NCBI GenBank assembly: GCA_021848765.1
Contig: JAJZTU010000224.1
Location: 1 to 5,652, forward strand
Reading direction: 5' to 3'
Length of the DNA: 5,652 bases
Source: Bacillota bacterium
Lineage (GTDB): Bacteria; Bacillota; GCA-003054495; Carboxydocellales; JAJZTU01
Shown: positions 1 to 5,640 of the stretch, piece by piece
How positions within the stretch are numbered: position 1 is the first letter of the stretch
Layout of the letters: the number at the start of each line of letters is the position of its first letter
Notes under the pieces: model-generated
Seen by the model: only the letters and a program-made list of their open reading frames with translations
What the model was told of the DNA's origin: nothing
The model's database searches: none
Made by a program: the position numbers and the translations under genes

Positions 1-172
1 GCCGCCCCTGACGGTTGCCGCTATCCTTTTGGCCATGATCACAAACCATAAGCTTTCCTTTGTTAAGCCGGATGGAGAAGGCCTGAAGATTAACAACACT
101 CTCGATAAAGTTTCTTCCTGTGTGACTTCGGTAAGTAACCAGGTAACGGAAGCCATCAACGAGATCAAATAG
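1..172 (+). CDS. C-terminal end of an unidentified, possibly membrane-anchored protein (partial)
   Basis: This reading frame (codons from base 2) is open from the left edge to a TAG at 170-172 and gives the last 56 residues of a protein. The other two + frames stop early. The visible part starts with a hydrophobic stretch (PPLTVAAILLAMI), which could be the end of a last transmembrane segment. A polar tail of about 40 residues follows, ending in VTEAINEIK and rich in S, N, V and E/K, probably helical. I do not recognise the family. A transporter or other integral membrane protein with a short cytoplasmic tail would fit, but that is inference from hydrophobicity alone. The stop codon is also the first three bases of a tandem repeat unit. 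The gene probably ends transcription at the hairpin at 291-319. The frame is reasonably supported; the function is not. Confidence 0.5.
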   Translation, partial: PPLTVAAILLAMITNHKLSFVKPDGEGLKINNTLDKVSSCVTSVSNQVTEAINEIK

Positions 173-255
173 ACAACCGCCGTTATACTGCCTGGACAAC
201 CGTTGTAATGCTTAGACAACCGTTATAATGCCCGGGTCACCGGTCGTATTTCACC
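172..255. repeat. Tandem repeat of about 20-23 bp with internal ACAAC/GTTGT half-sites
   Basis: Three consecutive units begin GACAACCG and end near ATGC or CTGC: 172-194 (23 bp), 195-214 (20 bp) and 215-234 (20 bp). A much decayed fourth unit (GGTCACCGGTCGTAT) follows from about 235. Unit 2 contains the perfect inverted repeat ACAAC-C-GTTGT (196-206). Unit 3 has ACAAC-C-GTTAT, and unit 1 has the same arms separated by four bases. The array starts on the stop codon of the upstream gene. Two-helical-turn spacing of a small palindrome suggests protein binding sites, but this is inferred from layout only. Each unit also carries a -10-like hexamer (TATACT, TGTAAT, TATAAT) without a matching -35. 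Confidence 0.65.
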
Positions 256-290
256 TGCGGTGGCTTGGTTATTCGCTAACCTGCATTTAC

Positions 291-319
291 TAACCTACGT
301 TCAGTAGGTTATTTCTTTT
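291..319 (+). terminator. Probable intrinsic terminator of the upstream gene
   Basis: TAACCTAC (291-298) pairs perfectly with GTAGGTTA (304-311) around the loop GTTCA, giving an 8-bp stem. It is followed directly by TTTCTTTT (312-319). The stem is only moderately GC-rich and lies about 120 bp past the upstream stop codon, so it may be weak. Position and T-tract orientation fit termination of the left-hand gene before the two-component operon. Confidence 0.5.
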
Positions 320-328
320 GAACGTGGT

Positions 329-443
329 AATATTAACTCAGGCAATGCTTTGCAAATATATTAACTAATGCTCCATGATCTGTTGTCAAATGTTTTACAA
401 CCTTGTTGTCAAATGCTTTAGGCAGATGACCAATGTTTACAAA
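329..443. promoter_or_regulatory. Repeat-rich upstream region of the two-component operon
   Basis: This stretch contains several layers of repeats. ATATTAACT occurs at 330-338 and 358-366. TGTTGTCAAATG(T/C)TTTA occurs at 381-397 and 404-420, 23 bp apart, with a looser third copy (CCAATGTTTACAAA) at 430-443 and a related element (CAATGCTTTGCAAA) at 343-356. The half-sites GTTGT (382-386), ACAAC (397-401) and GTTGT (405-409) form GTTGT-N10-ACAAC-N3-GTTGT. OmpR/PhoB-family regulators often bind direct repeats and control their own genes, so response-regulator binding here is a reasonable inference. No convincing sigma-A promoter is visible; the best candidate, TTGCAA (350-355) with CATGAT (374-379), is weak. 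Confidence 0.45.
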
Positions 444-468
444 TCGGCTGTCCGGTGGATTGGATATC

Positions 469-475
469 GGGAGGT
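469..475 (+). promoter_or_regulatory. Ribosome binding site that fixes the response regulator start
   Basis: GGGAGGT lies 6 nt before the ATG at 482. It falls inside the reading frame that could otherwise be extended upstream to a GTG at 455, so the ATG is the better start. Confidence 0.85.
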
Positions 476-481
476 AAACTA

Positions 482-1165
482 ATGGCCGGGGAAAAGATCT
501 TAATTATCGAAGATGAAGTGAAGATAGCGCGGTTTATTGAATTGGAGCTGCAGCATGAAGGCTACTTTACGGAACAGGCGAACGACGGGCGGGCAGGCCT
601 GGAAATGGCGGTCAATGGCAATTATGATTTGATCATCCTGGATGTAATGCTCCCTTCACTCAATGGTATGGAAGTGCTGAGGCGACTGCGCCAGTCACTG
701 GAAACACCTGTAATTATGCTTACGGCTAAAGATGAAATCACGGATAAGGTAATGGGGCTTGATTTGGGGGCTGACGACTATATGACTAAGCCCTTTGCCA
801 TTGAGGAATTATTAGCCAGGATTCGCACTGCGCTGAAAAGAAAAAGGCCCTTGTCTCCAAGTCCCAACCAAATTGTAATTGGTTGCTTAAAAATAGATTT
901 GGATAAGCACTCGGTAGTTTACAATGATCAGTATATTGACCTGACCAAAACAGAATACGACCTGCTAAAATACCTGGTTGAAAACCGGAATATAGTACTG
1001 ACCAGGGATAAAATCGAGGAGATGGTTTGGGGTTTTGATTACCATGGTGACACCAATATCGTAGATGTTTATATAAGATACCTGCGGAGTAAAATTGACG
1101 ATAAATACGGTGTGAAACTCATCCACACCGTAAGGGGAGTAGGTTATACATTCAAACATGAGTAA
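482..1165 (+). CDS. OmpR/PhoB-family two-component response regulator
   Basis: This is a DNA-binding response regulator of 227 residues, the usual length for the OmpR/PhoB family. The receiver domain covers about residues 4-118 and has the acidic pair E10/D11, the phosphoacceptor D54 (in IILDVMLP), T81 (MLTAK) and the conserved lysine K103 (TKPF). A short linker leads to a winged-helix effector domain (about 130-225), with the recognition-helix region TNIVDVYIRYLRSKI and the C-terminal wing HTVRGVGYTF. By family knowledge it is phosphorylated by the kinase encoded next and then binds promoters as a dimer. The ATG at 482 was chosen over the in-frame GTG at 455 because GGGAGGT lies just before it. 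Its last codons overlap the kinase start by 8 nt, so the two are cotranscribed and probably translationally coupled. Upstream repeats suggest autoregulation. It resembles ArlR/CssR-type regulators in general build, but the target genes cannot be named from sequence. Confidence 0.95.
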   Translation: MAGEKILIIEDEVKIARFIELELQHEGYFTEQANDGRAGLEMAVNGNYDLIILDVMLPSLNGMEVLRRLRQSLETPVIMLTAKDEITDKVMGLDLGADDYMTKPFAIEELLARIRTALKRKRPLSPSPNQIVIGCLKIDLDKHSVVYNDQYIDLTKTEYDLLKYLVENRNIVLTRDKIEEMVWGFDYHGDTNIVDVYIRYLRSKIDDKYGVKLIHTVRGVGYTFKHE

Positions 1166-2633
1166 AGCAAAAATTTTTTCTAAAAGTATCAAGTTAGCAA
1201 TCAGGCTTTTTGTCAGGCTGGTTAAAATAATCGCTTTTTTAATTCCCCGTTTGGCCAAAACACTGTTTAACAGTATCAGCAAACGGTTAAAGTTTTCGAT
1301 TACTTTTAAGACAGTGACTGTTTATTCTTTTACTTTTTCTGTTATTTTCCTTATATTGAGTATTGTAATTGTATCTTCCTTTGGGGGGTTCCTTTTGTAT
1401 GAAGCCAAAAACTCCCTTGATGAAAGCGCCGGATTTACCATGGATTTAATAAACGAGAGCGCCGTTGTTCCTGAAGCTCAAATCCAAAAATTTGCTAAAG
1501 TTGAAGGTGTCACGGTTGCTTTACTTAACCGGCAAAAAGAAATTACGTACAGTACGGACGACAATAATAACCCTCCCGGTGATTTAACCCGTAACCCCTC
1601 AGGATTATTTTTTTCAAACGGAAGAGTATATGTAAACTATCCGGTCCAAGGCGATGAAGCTGTTAGTTATATTTTGGTATCCAAGTCTTTAGAGAAGGAA
1701 ACAATGTACCTGTTAGTACTATTGGCAGCCTTAACAGTTAGTTTTATACCGGCAGTGTTATTCATGGTGATTAAGGGGTGGAAAACCCTTAAGAAAATGC
1801 TGAAACCCATCGACGATATGATCGGTACGGCAAGATCAATATCCGCCCGCGACCTGCATACCCGTTTAAATGTAGTAGATTCCCATGATGAACTGAAAGA
1901 GCTGGCCGAAACCTTTAATGAAATGATGGACCGTATCCAGATTTCCTATGAGCAACAAAACCGGTTTGTCTCCGATGCATCACATGAATTGCGGACTCCT
2001 ATTGCCGTAATTCAGGGTTATGCTAATCTTCTACAGCGCTGGGGCAAAGAACAAAGGGAAACACTGGATGAGTCGGTAAGCGCCATAAAGAATGAAGCAG
2101 ACAATATGCAATTATTAGTTGAGAGGCTTCTGTTCCTGGCGAGGGCCGATAAGGATACCCAGAAGGTTGAAAAAACTGCATTTTCACTGAATGAACTGAT
2201 CGATGAGCTGGTAAGAGAAACCCGGCTGATCGATTCTGAACATGAGATTATCAGTGAAACCAATGCCATAGTATCCCTGGTAGCTGACCGGAGTCTGATT
2301 AAACAAGCCTTACGTATATTTATCGATAACAGTATTAAATTTACTCCTCCGGGAGGCACTATAAAAATAAACAGCTGCTTAGGGGATAATCAACTAAGCG
2401 TTATGGTGGAAGATAACGGAGTGGGGATATCAACTGAGGACCTGCCATATGTATTTAACCGCTTTTATAAATGTGACAAGTCAAGGATCCGGGAGAGCGG
2501 AGGCACCGGTCTCGGTTTGTCGATAGCCAAATGGATTATCGAAAAACACAGAGGCGCTATTGATATAGAAAGCGCCCTAAATAAGGGTACAAAAACAATT
2601 ATTAAACTCCCGGTTTACCAGACCCATGTTTAA
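1158..2633 (+). CDS. Membrane sensor histidine kinase, partner of the OmpR-type regulator
   Basis: This 491-residue kinase has the standard envelope-sensor layout. A transmembrane helix lies at about 54-80, an extracytoplasmic sensor region of about 100 residues at 81-183, and a second transmembrane helix at about 184-205. HAMP follows at about 206-260, then HisKA with H276 in SDASHELRTP, and HATPase_c. The N box contains N391 (IDNSIKF), the G1 box is EDNGVGI (418-424), the F box region is at about 432-437, and the G2 box is GGTGLGL (448-454). All catalytic motifs are intact. By family it autophosphorylates and passes phosphate to D54 of the preceding regulator. The signal is unknown; the sensor region matches nothing I recognise. 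The first 50 residues are unusually long, basic and amphipathic, upstream of TM1. The ATG at 1158 overlaps the regulator gene by 8 nt. The nearest Shine-Dalgarno-like run (AAGGGGAG, 1132-1139) is too distant, so coupled translation is likely. Confidence 0.93.
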   Translation: MSKAKIFSKSIKLAIRLFVRLVKIIAFLIPRLAKTLFNSISKRLKFSITFKTVTVYSFTFSVIFLILSIVIVSSFGGFLLYEAKNSLDESAGFTMDLINESAVVPEAQIQKFAKVEGVTVALLNRQKEITYSTDDNNNPPGDLTRNPSGLFFSNGRVYVNYPVQGDEAVSYILVSKSLEKETMYLLVLLAALTVSFIPAVLFMVIKGWKTLKKMLKPIDDMIGTARSISARDLHTRLNVVDSHDELKELAETFNEMMDRIQISYEQQNRFVSDASHELRTPIAVIQGYANLLQRWGKEQRETLDESVSAIKNEADNMQLLVERLLFLARADKDTQKVEKTAFSLNELIDELVRETRLIDSEHEIISETNAIVSLVADRSLIKQALRIFIDNSIKFTPPGGTIKINSCLGDNQLSVMVEDNGVGISTEDLPYVFNRFYKCDKSRIRESGGTGLGLSIAKWIIEKHRGAIDIESALNKGTKTIIKLPVYQTHV

Positions 2634-2726
2634 CAGTTCCTGGATTTTGGATAGGACTATTATATATTGCCCCAAAATTCCGGGAGGAATGGACTTATAA
2701 TACTAACGCTATCTAATTTCCAATCA
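2634..2726. other. Intergenic stretch after the kinase gene; no clear terminator
   Basis: The 180-base gap after the kinase holds the toxin-antitoxin promoter in its right half. In this left part I see only weak hairpins, such as ATTCC-GGGA-GGAAT around 2676-2689 and an imperfect GTTCCT/AGGAC, neither followed by a T-tract. TATAAT at 2696-2701 has no -35 at proper spacing. A GGGAGGA run precedes an ATG that stops after three codons and looks non-functional. Confidence 0.4.
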
Positions 2727-2755
2727 TTGACTTAAATATAACTCCCTGATAGAAT
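2727..2755 (+). promoter_or_regulatory. Sigma-A promoter of the HEPN/MNT cassette
   Basis: TTGACT (2727-2732) and TAGAAT (2750-2755) are separated by exactly 17 bp and each differs from consensus at one position. An extended -10 TGn (2747-2749) is present. Transcription would start near 2762 and leave a leader of about 50 nt before the toxin start. This makes the cassette transcriptionally independent of the two-component operon. Confidence 0.75.
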
Positions 2756-2813
2756 GAGGATAAATAATTTGCGGCATTACTCCGGGACATTTCTTTTGAA
2801 AGGAAAATAAAGA

Positions 2814-3215
2814 ATGGACATAAAACGACTAAGGGAAAAACTGGAGCTATATCTTAATGCCCTCGAGAGGCTTAAGGAAAGCCTGGATATGGAACCTGCT
2901 TCGCCTGTAATAAAAGATGGTGTTATCCAGAGGTTTGAGTTTACTTACGAACTTGGATGGAAACTTATGAAGGCTTACCTTGAGTACCAGGGAATTACTG
3001 AGGGGAGAACACCCAGGGAAGTTTACAAAGACAGCTTTAGAGCGGGTATTATACTTAACGGCGATGCATGGCTTGATATGATGACGGACCGCAACCTAAC
3101 CTCCCACACTTATGATGAAAAGATGGCAGACGAGATATACTCTAAAATAAAAAACAAACATTACGATGTTTTGTTGGGACTCGGCGAGAGAATAAAAAAA
3201 GAGGTTGACTTATGA
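2814..3215 (+). CDS. HEPN-family toxin / nucleotidyltransferase substrate-binding protein (HI0074 family, HepT-like)
   Basis: This 133-residue, probably all-helical protein is of the HI0074 type, annotated in many genomes as nucleotidyltransferase substrate-binding protein. Recognisable family features are the N-terminal helix DIKRLREKLELYLNALERL, the FEFTYELGWKLMKAYLEYQG segment (41-60), and R93-NLTS-H98-T-Y100, an exact Rx4HxY motif. In characterised HepT toxins this motif is the ribonuclease active site, and its tyrosine is the residue modified by the cognate MntA antitoxin. Toxin activity here is therefore inferred from family and context; R93, H98 and Y100 are all present. The ATG is preceded by GAAAGGA (2798-2804) at 9 nt. 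The stop codon is one base before the ATG of the nucleotidyltransferase gene, so the pair is one operon. The cassette has its own promoter and terminator. An alternative view is that the protein only presents a substrate to the transferase, the older interpretation of this family. Confidence 0.88.
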   Translation: MDIKRLREKLELYLNALERLKESLDMEPASPVIKDGVIQRFEFTYELGWKLMKAYLEYQGITEGRTPREVYKDSFRAGIILNGDAWLDMMTDRNLTSHTYDEKMADEIYSKIKNKHYDVLLGLGERIKKEVDL

Positions 3216-3216
3216 T

Positions 3217-3519
3217 ATGAGTTTTGGAGTTGCTAAAGAATTGTTGGAGCAAATTGTCAGGGCCGTTTCAAGTAATCCCAAGGTCCAAAAAGCCGTTATT
3301 TTTGGCTCAAGGGCAAGGGGTGATTGCAAGGAGGATTCTGATATCGACATTGCCCTGTATGCCGACGGTCTGACATCGGAGGAACTTAACTCCATCCGGC
3401 TACTTGCAGAAGAGATAGATACAGTACTTAAAATTGATATTCTGGACGTTGAACGAATTGGCAGGAGATCCCTGGCTGAAAACATAAGGCGCGAAGGTAA
3501 AAGCATATTTGAACGATAA
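3217..3519 (+). CDS. Minimal nucleotidyltransferase (MntA-like antitoxin)
   Basis: This 100-residue protein of the DNA polymerase beta superfamily is the usual size for minimal nucleotidyltransferases. The active-site motif is complete: G30-S31, then ten residues, then D42-I-D44 (GSRARGD...DIDIAL), with a likely third metal-binding aspartate at D74 (LKIDILD). In studied HepT-MntA pairs the enzyme uses ATP to add AMP to the tyrosine of the HEPN toxin motif, which neutralises the toxin. Here it is encoded directly after its HEPN partner, the standard order. I chose the ATG at 3217, preceded by GAGGT (3201-3205) about 11 nt upstream. An in-frame TTG at 3205 would overlap the toxin gene and place the start on that Shine-Dalgarno, so it is less likely. 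A strong terminator follows 11 nt after the stop codon. Aminoglycoside or other small-molecule transferase activity is unlikely for a protein this small. Confidence 0.9.
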   Translation: MSFGVAKELLEQIVRAVSSNPKVQKAVIFGSRARGDCKEDSDIDIALYADGLTSEELNSIRLLAEEIDTVLKIDILDVERIGRRSLAENIRREGKSIFER

Positions 3520-3530
3520 TTTCTTATTCC

Positions 3531-3566
3531 AGGGTACAGATGGTTCACACCTTCTGCACCCTTTTT
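3531..3566 (+). terminator. Strong intrinsic terminator of the HEPN/MNT cassette
   Basis: The arms 3531-3544 and 3549-3562 pair as AGGGT/ACCCT, CAGA/TCTG and GGT/ACC, with two symmetric single mismatches (A-C, T-T) and a TCAC loop. That gives 12 pairs. The T run at 3562-3566 follows the stem. It ends the toxin-antitoxin operon just upstream of the next promoter. Confidence 0.8.
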
Positions 3567-3569
3567 GCG

Positions 3570-3602
3570 TTGCCCGAAAGGCTTTCGTCCGGTAAAATGG
3601 AC
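3570..3602 (+). promoter_or_regulatory. Sigma-A-type promoter with palindromic operator upstream of the sigma-54 activator gene
   Basis: TTGCCC (3570-3575) and TAAAAT (3593-3598) are 17 bp apart. The -10 matches consensus at five of six positions and the -35 at four. The spacer holds the perfect palindrome CGAAAG-G-CTTTCG (3575-3587). A second small inverted repeat, GTCC (3587-3590) and GGAC (3599-3602), brackets the -10. A repressor site inside the promoter spacer is an inference from this placement. Transcription would begin near 3605, a short distance before the ribosome binding site. Confidence 0.5.
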
Positions 3603-3620
3603 TTGTAGAGGAGTAGAAGT

Positions 3621-3630
3621 AAGGTGGGGG
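3621..3630 (+). promoter_or_regulatory. Ribosome binding site for the sigma-54 activator
   Basis: AAGGTGGGGG lies 5 nt before the ATG at 3636 and supports that start. The upstream in-frame GTG at 3624 sits inside this run, but it could use AGAGGAG (3607-3613) at 10 nt, so the choice is not absolute. Confidence 0.6.
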
Positions 3631-3635
3631 ACAAG

Positions 3636-5597
3636 ATGTCAAAACTAGCTAACCGGAAAACCCAAATTTATGAGGCCTGGGCTGAACTGGTTAATACGGG
3701 AGCTATAAACACATCTGTTGTCAGACCGGTAATTGCCCAATCGTGGAAGCGCTCCCTGTCGCTGGGTATCGACCCTAAAGCTAAAAGGCCAATAAAAGTG
3801 TGTACCGGAGACATTGAATTGATATTAACGGAAAAAAACAAACTAATTGAAATTGCTATTCCGGTAATGAAGGATTTATACCAACTGGTTCAAGGATCGG
3901 GTTTTGTTGTTGTGCTGGCCGATGAAAAGGGCAATATTATCGAAACAACCGGCGACGAAGATGTCCGGGAAAGCGCCAAAAGAGGTAATCTGGTAATCGG
4001 CGGCAACTGGAGCGAAATGGCGGTGGGCACCAACGCAATTGGGACGGCTTTATGGACGGGCCGGTCGCTGCAGGTTTTTGCGGCTGAACATTACTGGATT
4101 GGCTCACATGAGTGGACCTGCTCAGCGGCGCCTATCCGGAACCCCTTCGGGGAAATTACCGGTGTCCTCAATATGAGCGGCACTTTTGAAAAAGTCCATC
4201 CCCATACTTTGGGGATGGTGGTCGCGGCGGCCAACGCCATTGAAAACCTCCTGCGCATAAATCTCGCCCTGGAAAAACTGGCTATTGCCGACGAATATAA
4301 AAACACCATTATCGAGACCATGGCTGAAGGCATTCTTACCGTCGACCACTCAGGGAAGTTAACCCAGATGAACCTTAGGGCCAGGCAGATTTTGGAGCTT
4401 CCTAACGGGGAATTCCTCGACCGTCCGGTAGCAGAAGTCCTGGGTGGGAACCACCCCCTGGTAGAAATCATGCTCAACGGCCGCAGCAGAGTGGATGAGG
4501 AAATCTACCTGGAAACTAGTAAAGGGACAATCCACTGTACAGTCACTTGCCGGCCGATCAGGACTGAGGGGAAGCACGTAGGTGTTGTGGCTATACTTCA
4601 GGAAATCAAGAACATCAGGCAGTTAGTCCACAAGATGGTGGGTGCGGAAGCTAAATTTACTTTTAACGACCTGATCGGCAAGAGTCCGGCCTTTCAAAAT
4701 ATCGTGGAAAATGCCAGGATTGCGGCCACCAGTATGTCCAATGTACTCTTGCTGGGGGAGAGCGGCACCGGCAAGGAATTGTTTGCCCAGGCGATGCATA
4801 ATGCCAGCCTCAGGCGCCGGGGTCCCTTCGTTGCAGTGAATTGTGCCGCCCTCCCCAGGGAACTGGTAGGCAGTGAACTTTTCGGATATACGGAGGGCGC
4901 TTTTACCGGGGCAAAACGGGGAGGGAGTCCGGGGAAATTCGAGTTAGCTGAGGGGGGAACCCTGTTTCTGGATGAAATCGGTGAAATGCCCCTGGAGATG
5001 CAGGCTTTCCTGCTGCGGGCCCTGCAGGAAAAACAAATAACCAGGATAGGCGGGCAAAAGGTAATTCCGGTGGATGTACGGGTAATTGCCGCCACCAATA
5101 AAAATCTTTGGGATGAAATTACCAAGGGCACCTTCAGGCAGGATTTGTTTTTCCGGCTGAACGTGTTTACCATTAATATTATGCCTTTAAGGGAGCGGAA
5201 AGAGGATATTGCGGTTCTGGTCAACTTTTTTGTAGACAAGTTAGGCCAGCGCATGGGTAAACAGGTTAAAGAAGTTGACCTTTACGCCATGGAAAAGCTG
5301 ATCAGCTACCCGTGGCCGGGAAATGTCCGGGAACTGGAGAATGTGCTGGAACGGGCCATTAATTTAAGCCGGGGCAAAACCATCATGCCGGAAAATTTTC
5401 CGGAATATATCACCGGACACGGGACCGGACGGGAGACTAACTTAAGCATGCTGGCGGAAAACGAACGTGAGCTTATTGTCCGGTTCCTGCAGATGTGCAA
5501 CGGCAACCTGAGTTCGGTAGCCAAGAAGCTGGGCATCTCCCGGCCCACTCTTTATAGCAAACTGAAAAACTATAATATCGAATACCGAAAACTGTAA
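3636..5597 (+). CDS. Sigma-54-dependent transcriptional activator with GAF, PAS, AAA+ and Fis-type HTH domains (AcoR-like)
   Basis: This bacterial enhancer-binding protein of 653 residues activates RNA polymerase carrying sigma-54. An AcoR/DhaR-like N-terminal region includes IAQSWKRS and a GAF domain (about 70-205) with the typical GTNAIGTAL and CSAAPIRNPFGEITGVLNMSG segments. A PAS domain follows at about 219-326 (MAEGILTVDHSGKLTQMN...). The AAA+ domain has Walker A GESGTGKE (374-381), the sigma-54-contacting loop GAFTGA (421-426), Walker B LFLDEIGEM with D446/E447, sensor I N488, arginine-finger candidates R501/R507, and a sensor II region at GNVREL (562-567). The C-terminal Fis-type HTH spans about 608-646 (NLSSVAKKLGISRPTLYSKL). 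There is no receiver domain, so the activator probably responds to a small ligand through GAF and/or PAS rather than to a kinase. The complete ATPase and GAFTGA motifs indicate real sigma-54 dependence. Relatives control acetoin, glycerol/dihydroxyacetone or alcohol metabolism, but the inducer here cannot be named. Its target is most likely the operon beyond the right edge. Confidence 0.95.
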   Translation: MSKLANRKTQIYEAWAELVNTGAINTSVVRPVIAQSWKRSLSLGIDPKAKRPIKVCTGDIELILTEKNKLIEIAIPVMKDLYQLVQGSGFVVVLADEKGNIIETTGDEDVRESAKRGNLVIGGNWSEMAVGTNAIGTALWTGRSLQVFAAEHYWIGSHEWTCSAAPIRNPFGEITGVLNMSGTFEKVHPHTLGMVVAAANAIENLLRINLALEKLAIADEYKNTIIETMAEGILTVDHSGKLTQMNLRARQILELPNGEFLDRPVAEVLGGNHPLVEIMLNGRSRVDEEIYLETSKGTIHCTVTCRPIRTEGKHVGVVAILQEIKNIRQLVHKMVGAEAKFTFNDLIGKSPAFQNIVENARIAATSMSNVLLLGESGTGKELFAQAMHNASLRRRGPFVAVNCAALPRELVGSELFGYTEGAFTGAKRGGSPGKFELAEGGTLFLDEIGEMPLEMQAFLLRALQEKQITRIGGQKVIPVDVRVIAATNKNLWDEITKGTFRQDLFFRLNVFTINIMPLRERKEDIAVLVNFFVDKLGQRMGKQVKEVDLYAMEKLISYPWPGNVRELENVLERAINLSRGKTIMPENFPEYITGHGTGRETNLSMLAENERELIVRFLQMCNGNLSSVAKKLGISRPTLYSKLKNYNIEYRKL

Positions 5598-5604
5598 AGT
5601 TACC

Positions 5605-5640
5605 TTACAAAAGTGTAAAATAGTGTAAAATTTATTTACA
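5605..5640. promoter_or_regulatory. Phased TGTAAAA repeats, probable regulatory sites for the next operon
   Basis: GTGTAAAAT occurs at 5613-5621 and 5623-5631, exactly 10 bp apart. TTACA (5605-5609) forms an inverted repeat with TGTAA (5614-5618). TGTAAA (5624-5629) forms another with TTTACA (5635-5640) around a 5-nt centre. There is no T-tract, so a terminator is unlikely. Sigma-54 activators often bind TGT/ACA-type inverted repeats upstream of their targets, which makes this a candidate activator binding site. The sigma-54 promoter itself would lie beyond the window. Confidence 0.4.

Noticed and set aside
224..229. TATAAT in the third tandem unit as a promoter -10
   Set aside because: No -35 at 16-18 bp; the best TTGTAA is only 15 bp upstream. 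A terminator-like hairpin and about 250 bp also separate it from the next gene.
172..234. CRISPR-like array
   Set aside because: Units are contiguous with no unique spacers and no cas genes are nearby; this is a short tandem repeat.
455..481. GTG start at 455 for the response regulator
   Set aside because: The ATG at 482 has GGGAGGT 6 nt upstream and gives the usual short N-terminus before the receiver domain.
2676..2689. Terminator hairpin after the kinase gene (ATTCC-GGGA-GGAAT)
   Set aside because: Only five pairs and no T-tract downstream.
2790..2801. TTTC-TTTT-GAAA hairpin overlapping the toxin ribosome binding site as a translational switch
   Set aside because: A four-pair, AT-rich stem is too weak to support the claim.
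3205..3216. TTG start at 3205 for the nucleotidyltransferase
   Set aside because: It overlaps the toxin gene and coincides with the likely Shine-Dalgarno GAGGT; the ATG at 3217 is better placed.
3541..3557. Possible sigma-54 (-24/-12) element, TGG...TGC
   Set aside because: The GG-to-GC spacing is 12 rather than the required 10, and the bases belong to the terminator hairpin.
4694..5254. A 186-codon open frame on the - strand
   Set aside because: It lies entirely antisense to the AAA+ domain of the sigma-54 activator, whose motifs are complete; the - strand product is serine/arginine-rich without recognisable features. Other - strand frames (965-1282, 2018-2359, 3210-3548, 3400-3642, 4091-4577, 5306-5548) are mostly or wholly antisense to genes and were rejected for the same reason.
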